Position numbers and translations under genes: made by a program. A stretch of 12,545 bases of DNA, from assembly GCA_029933635.1 (NCBI GenBank), contig JAOZNS010000030.1, positions 1 to 12,545 of the forward strand, read 5' to 3'. Below the pieces are notes generated by a model. The model was not told where the DNA came from. It was given only the letters and a program-made list of their open reading frames with translations, and did not search any database. This DNA is from Candidatus Zixiibacteriota bacterium. GTDB taxonomy: Bacteria; Zixibacteria; MSB-5A5; SM1-73. Shown one piece after another: positions 8,139 to 12,545 of the stretch (the stretch's first letter is position 1; each line of letters opens with the position of its first letter).

Positions 8139-8408
8139 TCATCTCCTTTTTATAAATTTCATCATATATTCTATGGCCATCTCAAACACGCCCATATTCA
8201 ATGAATAGCGAATAAATTGCCCTTTCCTTTCACCATCGATTAGGTTAGCCCTTTTCAAGATGTCCAGATGATGGGAAAGGGTGGGCTGAGAAATTTTTAT
8301 TTTCTCTAAGATTTCAGATGGCGTTAGGTCTTTTTCTTTCAAAAGCTGTATTATCCGCCTTCGAGTTGGATCGCCGAGCGCCTTGAAAAAATCATTCAGT
8401 AATTTCAT
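8139..8408 (-). CDS. sdpR: ArsR-family transcriptional repressor, SdpR-like
   Basis: Small winged-helix DNA-binding protein of 89 residues, the usual SdpR length. It opens with the family pattern FFKALGDPTRRRIIQLL (7-23). The recognition helix lies in ISQPTLSHHLDILKRANLI (39-57), followed by a wing (GERKGQFIRYSL, 59-70). There is no cysteine, so a metal-thiol sensor of the ArsR/SmtB kind is unlikely. By analogy with Bacillus it should repress its own sdpRI operon until SdpI captures it at the membrane; that is inference. The ATG at 8408 has no clear Shine-Dalgarno. The AT-rich leader holds two ACATA units 8 bases apart (8415-8419 and 8423-8427) that could belong to an operator. Confidence 0.88.
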   Translation of the reverse strand: MKLLNDFFKALGDPTRRRIIQLLKEKDLTPSEILEKIKISQPTLSHHLDILKRANLIDGERKGQFIRYSLNMGVFEMAIEYMMKFIKRR

Positions 8409-8625
8409 ATATTTACATATCTACATACGTTTAAGGAGAACGGAAGTTTGATCTTCAGGTGGTTTTTCCTTTTAAGGAAAGACATTCAAAACATTCATTC
8501 GGGGATTGATGCCGCTTCTTTTGACCTTTCTCCAAAAGATATTTCTTACTCTCCACAAATAGGAGGTCGTTTACAAAGGCTATCCTTGGATTCACCTGAA
8601 GGAACTGTTGAAAAGCCAAAATTAC

Positions 8626-8690
8626 TGTCATTGCGAGCGAAGCGAAACGATCTCAATTTTGTGTAAAGGATAGGATGAAGATCGCTTCGC
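8626..8690. repeat. REP-like inverted repeat
   Basis: TGTCATTGCGAGCGAAGCG (from 8626) matches from memory a widespread class of bacterial intergenic repeats beginning CATTGCGAGCGAAGCGAAGCAATCTC. Perfect 9-base arms GCGAAGCGA (8637-8645) and TCGCTTCGC (8682-8690) face each other across about 36 bases, with partial further pairing of ATCTC (8650-8654) and GAAGAT. It looks like a degenerate copy, as one side lacks the outer CATTGCGAG arm. Confidence 0.6.
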
Positions 8691-8824
8691 CATCTTCTAA
8701 AGACCATCCATGCTGGCTAGCTCTGACGAGATGAAGCGAATATTTCAACATGATCGGAGGTAAAACTCAAAGTTCATCCCATGCTGTTCCCCAGGTTTTT
8801 GACGGAGATCTTCTGGAAAATTTC

Positions 8825-8855
8825 TTGACAACATCACCGAATGGATTTATATAAT
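8825..8855 (+). promoter_or_regulatory. Sigma-70-type promoter of the OmpA-like gene
   Basis: A perfect -35 TTGACA (8825-8830) is followed after 17 bases by TATATA (8848-8853), or after 19 bases by a perfect TATAAT (8850-8855). Transcription would start near 8860-8863, giving a leader of about 40 bases before the GTG at 8901. This is the best promoter in the window. Confidence 0.7.
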
Positions 8856-8900
8856 CAAAGGAATTTCTCGATAAAGAGGTCTCATCCGGAGGTTTTTTGA

Positions 8901-9785
8901 GTGCGCAAGATCGTTTGGTTCGGTGTTTTTGGCATGGTTTTTTCTTCTTTAACCCCATCTTTGCAGGCACAGGATTACAGTCGAAGGTTCACCTTGGGCT
9001 TGCATGGTGGGTTTTGGAAATCCGGGCTGACCGAGCACTCAGATATTTATACGGTAGGAAGACAGGGCGCTTTATTTTTCAGATACGATCTTAGGGAAAA
9101 AATAGGATTGGGCTTTGGGTTAAGTTATGCCAAAACCTGGGAGGCTGATCTATCGGGACGGTGGGGAGCGGGAGCAGGATTCACCTTCTCCAAAAAAGAC
9201 GAGCCCAATCAATTCGCACATACCTGGCTGGACCTTTCTTTGTTTTATTGTTTCAGACCATGGGAGAGGTTGAATCCGTACATCTTTGGAGGAATGGGAA
9301 TGGCTTTCTGGAACATGAAGGATAAGGACGGAAGATTCGTTCAGGTGCTGGACAGAAACCAAAATCCCTTTGATCTTAAAGATCAAGAGTTGACCCTTTC
9401 AGGTGGAGGAGGACTGGAGTATCGAGTAAGGGAGAGGTGGGGGGTGAATCTGGGTGCCCGGCTCCGTATATTGACCCACATCTTGACCGGTTTCAAGGGC
9501 TCAAAAGCCATAGTGGGTGGAGGACCAAACGAGCTGGATTTGCCCAAAGCCACCTTGGAAGTTTTTCTGGGTATCCACCATTATTTCGGAAAGTTGATGG
9601 ATTCAGATAAAGATGGGGTGCCCGACAGGGTGGACTTCTGTGCCGATACTCCTTTTGGCGCAATGGTGGATGAAAGGGGTTGCCCTCTGGATTCAGATTC
9701 TGATGGGATTTATGATGGATTGGATAAGTGTCCCCAAACTCCACCAGGAACTAAGGTGGACGTCAATGGTTGTCCACTTCGATAA
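8901..9785 (+). CDS. OmpA-like outer-membrane beta-barrel protein with TSP3 repeats, no OmpA C-terminal domain
   Basis: 294 residues beginning at GTG 8901, with CGGAGG 8 bases upstream. The signal peptide is MRKIVWFGVFGMVFSSLTPSLQAQ (residues 1-24; Met from GTG), with cleavage after AQ. Residues about 28-232 alternate glycine and aromatic residues in short strands (LGLHGGFW, GLGFGLSYAKTW, GAGAGFTF, YIFGGMGMAFW, LSGGGGLEY), as in an eight-strand OmpA-type barrel. From 234 come two thrombospondin type-3-like calcium-binding units, DSDKDGVPDRVDFC and DSDSDGIYDGLDKC, each ending in a CP-type turn (RGCPL, NGCPL). In typical relatives these lead into a peptidoglycan-binding OmpA domain of about 100 residues. 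Here the frame stops (TAA) straight after the second unit, so the protein may lack cell-wall anchoring. A strong promoter lies upstream, and the gene converges on the DUF3078-like gene. Confidence 0.85.
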   Translation: MRKIVWFGVFGMVFSSLTPSLQAQDYSRRFTLGLHGGFWKSGLTEHSDIYTVGRQGALFFRYDLREKIGLGFGLSYAKTWEADLSGRWGAGAGFTFSKKDEPNQFAHTWLDLSLFYCFRPWERLNPYIFGGMGMAFWNMKDKDGRFVQVLDRNQNPFDLKDQELTLSGGGGLEYRVRERWGVNLGARLRILTHILTGFKGSKAIVGGGPNELDLPKATLEVFLGIHHYFGKLMDSDKDGVPDRVDFCADTPFGAMVDERGCPLDSDSDGIYDGLDKCPQTPPGTKVDVNGCPLR

Positions 9786-9796
9786 GTGAGCAATCC

Positions 9797-9841
9797 GGAG
9801 TGCACCAGGTGTAAAATCGCAGAAGCAAGCTTCTGCACTCC
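9797..9841. terminator. Hairpin in the convergent spacer, possible bidirectional terminator
   Basis: GCAGAAGC (9819-9826) and GCTTCTGC (9829-9836) form a perfect 8-base stem with a two-base loop. An alternative 8-base pairing joins GGAGTGCA (9797-9804) to TGCACTCC (9834-9841), overlapping the first stem. It sits between two converging stop codons, where a shared terminator is expected. No T-run follows on either strand, so a dispersed repeat is equally possible. Confidence 0.45.
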
Positions 9842-9855
9842 TGAAGAACGACCAG

Positions 9856-10743
9856 TTAAAACAATTTGTAGGTTAATCCTAATGAGAGTGTCTCCTTAAA
9901 ACGCCCCTTTTTGCTGATCTGTTTGTCATAGAGCAACTGGGCATAAAGCGATACTATAACGTACTTGGCAACAGCAATGGAGATGGTGTTTTCCCAGTTT
10001 AAATCCAGCTCCTTCCAGTAATCCTCTTGAGGAGTCCCTTTCAATTTTTCCGACCCCGAGTAAAACAAGGCTCTGAAAAGAGAGAGCTTTGAGGTGTAGG
10101 AGATTTTCTCCGCAAGGGCAAGCTTCGCGTCGGTAACTGACTCAATTCCTCCATCGTTGGTGGAGTTGATTTCTGTCTTCCCGAAAGCCGTGTCGGTTAT
10201 ATCCTCGGTAATGATCTGCCTTATGGCAAATCCCAAACGGCACAGCACCTCCTCTTTCTCCGTCTTGTAAAATTGCTTGGAGATGCCGCCCGACTCTGTA
10301 ATCTTTTTGGGGTTGATGTATCTTTTGAGCTTAGGATAGCTGGCATCCAGAAACTGGCTTTCAAACCTTAAAGCCAGATAGGGATCAACCCAGGTTTTTA
10401 AGGTGAACCTGGTCAAAGTCTCGATGTCTATAAGATCGGTGGATTTCGCCGGCTTGGCCCACTTCTTCGTCTGGTGGTCTTGAGTATGGGTTTGGCCAAA
10501 GGTAAGCTTGATGGTGGTCTTGGAAGTAAGTTTGGTGGAAAGCTTTTTCCCAAAGCTGGAATTTGCAAAAGCCACCCAGCTTACGTTGCCGGCTTCACCA
10601 CCAACCCAATTATCCGAGTAGGAGTTTTGGGTCAAGGTCAGATTCAGATCCATATTTTTTTCCCATGCATCCGAGCCCCAAGAAAGGTTGAGTGAAATCA
10701 AACCAGATAGAAGGGTCAAAAAAATTATCTTATGCTTCTTCAT
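9856..10743 (-). CDS. DUF3078-like outer-membrane beta-barrel protein
   Basis: 295 residues of unknown function, probably an outer-membrane barrel. The start at 10743 is firm: a near-perfect AGGAGG-type ribosome site lies a few bases upstream, whereas an earlier in-frame ATG at 10782 lies before it. The signal peptide is KKHKIIFLTLLSGLISLNLSWG (2-23). The mature N-terminus holds the DUF3078-type signature MDLNLTLTQNSYSDNW (31-46) followed by GGEAGNVSW (48-56). The rest is amphipathic strands (TTIKLTFGQT, LALRFESQF, ISIAVAKYVIVSLYAQLLY), and the chain ends in a strand with terminal Phe (SLGLTYKLF), the usual C-terminal signal recognised by the BAM machinery. It is transcribed divergently from the Tricorn gene. 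I recognise the family by pattern, not by search. Confidence 0.78.
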   Translation of the reverse strand: MKKHKIIFLTLLSGLISLNLSWGSDAWEKNMDLNLTLTQNSYSDNWVGGEAGNVSWVAFANSSFGKKLSTKLTSKTTIKLTFGQTHTQDHQTKKWAKPAKSTDLIDIETLTRFTLKTWVDPYLALRFESQFLDASYPKLKRYINPKKITESGGISKQFYKTEKEEVLCRLGFAIRQIITEDITDTAFGKTEINSTNDGGIESVTDAKLALAEKISYTSKLSLFRALFYSGSEKLKGTPQEDYWKELDLNWENTISIAVAKYVIVSLYAQLLYDKQISKKGRFKETLSLGLTYKLF

Positions 10744-10782
10744 TTTTACCTCCTCTCCTAAGGTCAAATATTTATGTTTCAA

Positions 10783-10809
10783 AATCTATCTTGCCTTTCA
10801 CTTTGTCAA
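10783..10809 (-). promoter_or_regulatory. Candidate promoter of the DUF3078-like gene
   Basis: On the minus strand a perfect TTGACA (10804-10809) is followed after 15 bases by TAGATT (10783-10788). The -10 is only a 4/6 match and the spacer is short, so the call is tentative. The leader to the ATG at 10743 would be about 35 bases. Confidence 0.4.
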
Positions 10810-10894
10810 GGACAATGATCAGAAAAATTGTCTTGCCAAACCAGATCAAATAAATAAATTTCTCTTCAAAAAGAAAAAGATAAGAAGATTCAGT

Positions 10895-10922
10895 CTTTTT
10901 TAGAATCCCTTTTTTAGAATCC
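10895..10922. repeat. Perfect 14-base tandem duplication
   Basis: CTTTTTTAGAATCC occurs twice with no gap (10895-10908 and 10909-10922), between the divergent DUF3078-like and Tricorn genes. It could be a slippage product or a paired operator site. Confidence 0.85.
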
Positions 10923-11052
10923 AAGTGGCGTCTCTTTTTTTGATGGATGGATCATCAATCCAACATCTACAGAATCAAACAAAAACGCTTCTGACAAAAC
11001 GAGAAGGGAAAGAAACCGCCTTTTGGCTGATGCAATTCTAAAGGAGGAGAAG

Positions 11053-12545
11053 ATGCGGTTCTTTAAGATTGGTTTTTTATTTTTGGTGATCAGCTTTTTT
11101 GGGCTAAGCTCAGGAAAGGCTGAGGAGGCGCGCATCCTGCGGTTTCCGGATATTCACCGGGATAAGATCGTTTTCGTCTATGCGGGCGATCTGTGGCTGG
11201 TCAAAGCAGACGGAGGAATTGCCCGAAGGCTCACCTCCGATGTGGGTTTGGAGCTTTTTCCCAAGTTTTCTCCCGATGGTCGGATGATTGCCTTCACTGG
11301 ACAATACGATGGCAACACGGACGTGTATGTAATTCCTGCAGAAGGGGGAGAACCCAAGAGGTTGACCTTTCGCCCTGGCTTCGAGAACCTGGCAGACCGG
11401 TTTGGATTCGATGATATGGTCTTGGACTGGCATCCAGACGGAAAAAGGATTCTGTTTCGTTCCTGGCGTGAAAGTTACAACTCCTGGTTTCAGAAGCTGT
11501 TCTTGATTGGAGTGGAGGGAGGCTTTCCAGAAGCTTTGCCCCTGCCCGAAGCGGGTCTTTGTTGTTTTTCCCCGGATGGAAACAGGATTGCTTATAACAG
11601 AATATTTCGAAATTTCCGCACCTGGAAAAGATACAAAGGTGGGTTGGCTCAGGACATCTGGATATATGATCTGAACCGGAACACCGTTCAACAGATCACC
11701 CGCTATGAGGGAACCGATACCTCTCCCATGTGGTATAAGGATAGAATCTATTTCGTATCTGATAGGGATCATGCCGCCAACATATTTTGCTATCAGCTTG
11801 AGACCAAAAAGATTAAAAAGATCACCTTCCACACCGATTTCGATGTGAAATGGCCCAGCTTGGGACCGAACTCGATAGTGTATGAAAATGGGGGATATCT
11901 CTGGGTGCTCGATCTGAAGAGCGAAAGGACCAGAAAGATATCGGTTCAGATTCCGGATGATAAGGTTTTGCTCCGTCCAGAATTCGTTTCGGTTAAGGAT
12001 CATATAACCGATTTTGGTCTTTCTCCGGGAGGAAAAAGGGTGGTCTTTGCCGCACGGGGCGAGATATTTACCGTCCCTGCGGAAAAGGGGAACACCCGTA
12101 ATCTCACCAATACCAGCGGTATTCGAGAAAAAAATCCTGTCTGGTCCCCTGATGCAAAATGGATCGCCTATATGTCGGATCGCACCGGCGAAGATGAACT
12201 ATATATCATTCCTCAGAATGGAAAGGGAAAAGAGGTAAGGATAACCACAGATGGACATTGTTTTCGTTTCGCCCCGGTATGGTCGCCCGACAGCAAAAAA
12301 CTTATGTTTGCAGATAAAGATTTGAAGCTTTACTACGTGGATATCCAAGATAGGAAGGTCATCTTGGTGGATAGCACCAAAAACTGGGAGATCAGGGATT
12401 ATTCTTGGTCGCCCGACAGCAGATGGATCGCCTATGCCAAGCCAGCCAAAAACATGCTTTCCTCCATCTTTCTTTACTCGCTGGCTGAGGAGAAGATCTA
12501 TCGGGTCACCAGCGATTTTACTGACGATTTTGACCCGGTGTTCGA
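11053..12545 (+). CDS. Secreted Tricorn protease homologue (S41 family), 5' part
   Basis: The frame is open from ATG 11053 to the window end: 497 codons plus two bases, with no stop. AAGGAGG lies 5 bases upstream. Tricorn proteins are about 1,000-1,100 residues, so about half is visible: the N-terminal beta-propellers that gate peptides into the C-terminal PDZ and S41 catalytic domains, which lie beyond the window. The signal peptide MRFFKIGFLFLVISFFGLSSG (1-21) indicates export, unlike the cytosolic archaeal enzyme. The family hallmark RFPDIHRDKIVFVYAGDLW is at about 30-48, then RRLTSDVGLELFPKFSPDGR (about 58-77) and GNTDVYVIPAEGGEPKRLT (about 86-104). Later blades repeat the WSPD turn: WSPDAKWIAYMSDR, WSPDSKKLMFADK and WSPDSRWIAYAKP. 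The expected role is trimming peptides to short oligopeptides in the periplasm. Catalytic residues cannot be checked here. Confidence 0.93.
   Translation, partial: MRFFKIGFLFLVISFFGLSSGKAEEARILRFPDIHRDKIVFVYAGDLWLVKADGGIARRLTSDVGLELFPKFSPDGRMIAFTGQYDGNTDVYVIPAEGGEPKRLTFRPGFENLADRFGFDDMVLDWHPDGKRILFRSWRESYNSWFQKLFLIGVEGGFPEALPLPEAGLCCFSPDGNRIAYNRIFRNFRTWKRYKGGLAQDIWIYDLNRNTVQQITRYEGTDTSPMWYKDRIYFVSDRDHAANIFCYQLETKKIKKITFHTDFDVKWPSLGPNSIVYENGGYLWVLDLKSERTRKISVQIPDDKVLLRPEFVSVKDHITDFGLSPGGKRVVFAARGEIFTVPAEKGNTRNLTNTSGIREKNPVWSPDAKWIAYMSDRTGEDELYIIPQNGKGKEVRITTDGHCFRFAPVWSPDSKKLMFADKDLKLYYVDIQDRKVILVDSTKNWEIRDYSWSPDSRWIAYAKPAKNMLSSIFLYSLAEEKIYRVTSDFTDDFDPVF

Larger units (their letters stand above)
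8409..8900. other. Gene-poor intergenic stretch between sdpR and the OmpA-like gene
   Basis: 492 bases between divergent genes. It contains a T-rich perfect palindromic pair TTTCCTT/AAGGAAA (8465-8480), a REP-like inverted repeat (8626-8690) and a promoter (8825-8855). A 72-codon plus-strand frame (8448-8666, TTG start, AAGGAG 9 bases upstream) runs through it, but its last dozen codons are the repeat itself, so I do not call it as a gene. No tRNA or other RNA gene was seen. Confidence 0.55.
10744..11052. other. Divergent intergenic region of the DUF3078-like and Tricorn genes
   Basis: 309 AT-rich bases with no credible gene. It holds the promoter candidate for the minus-strand gene (10783-10809), a 14-base tandem duplication (10895-10922), an inverted pair TTGATG/CATCAA (10940-10945 and 10953-10958) and the Tricorn ribosome site AAGGAGG (11041-11047). 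No convincing plus-strand -35/-10 pair was found. Confidence 0.55.

Noticed and set aside
8415..8427. Possible short-repeat array (CATA units)
   Set aside because: Only two or three degenerate units with no spacers; not a CRISPR array.
9150..9744. Minus-strand frames opposite the OmpA-like gene
   Set aside because: Shadows of a gene with promoter, ribosome site, signal peptide and TSP3 motifs.
11110..12003. 297-codon open frame on the minus strand
   Set aside because: It lies wholly antisense to the Tricorn gene, whose translation shows clear family motifs. The antisense product shows no recognisable domain or convincing ribosome site.

Overview
The window reads as part of a chromosome of a Gram-negative (diderm) bacterium with moderate GC. 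Several encoded proteins have Sec-type signal peptides, and two look like outer-membrane beta-barrels (an OmpA-like barrel with TSP3 calcium-binding repeats, and a DUF3078-like barrel). Together with a stand-alone two-component-regulator-type propeller and a secreted Tricorn-type protease, this points to the FCB group or a related candidate phylum. That placement is inferred from gene content, not from a phylogenetic marker. No rRNA, tRNA, CRISPR array, transposase or phage gene was seen.

Layout. From 8408 down to 18 there are seven genes in a row on the minus strand. In transcription order they are sdpR (ArsR-type autorepressor), sdpI (multi-pass membrane protein), a secreted alpha/beta hydrolase, nnr (bifunctional NAD(P)HX repair enzyme), an M20 amidohydrolase, a secreted beta-propeller protein and thiL (thiamine-phosphate kinase). 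sdpR-sdpI is tightly coupled, and the M20 and propeller genes are close together (about 28 bases). The gaps around nnr (157 and 226 bases) and between propeller and thiL (184 bases) are larger, so these are probably two or more transcription units. thiL stops before its conserved C-terminal part, very near the window edge.

From 8409 to 8900 there is a gene-poor stretch. It holds a REP-like inverted repeat and then a good sigma-70-type promoter driving the plus-strand OmpA-like gene (8901-9785). That gene ends right after two TSP3 repeats and lacks the usual OmpA peptidoglycan-binding domain. It converges on the minus-strand DUF3078-like gene (9856-10743) across a 70-base spacer with a strong hairpin. 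A 309-base divergent intergenic region containing a perfect 14-base tandem duplication separates the DUF3078-like gene from a plus-strand Tricorn protease homologue. The Tricorn gene starts at 11053 and stays open to the end of the window (497 codons, incomplete).

Together the genes mix housekeeping functions (cofactor repair, thiamine diphosphate synthesis) with envelope and peptide-processing functions (Tricorn, M20 amidohydrolase, secreted hydrolase, two barrels). I found no convincing new multi-gene system. The points most worth checking are the abrupt end of thiL beside a Tn5-end-like 12-mer, the SdpRI pair without toxin genes, the OmpA-like protein with no OmpA domain, and the repeat-bearing intergenic regions.
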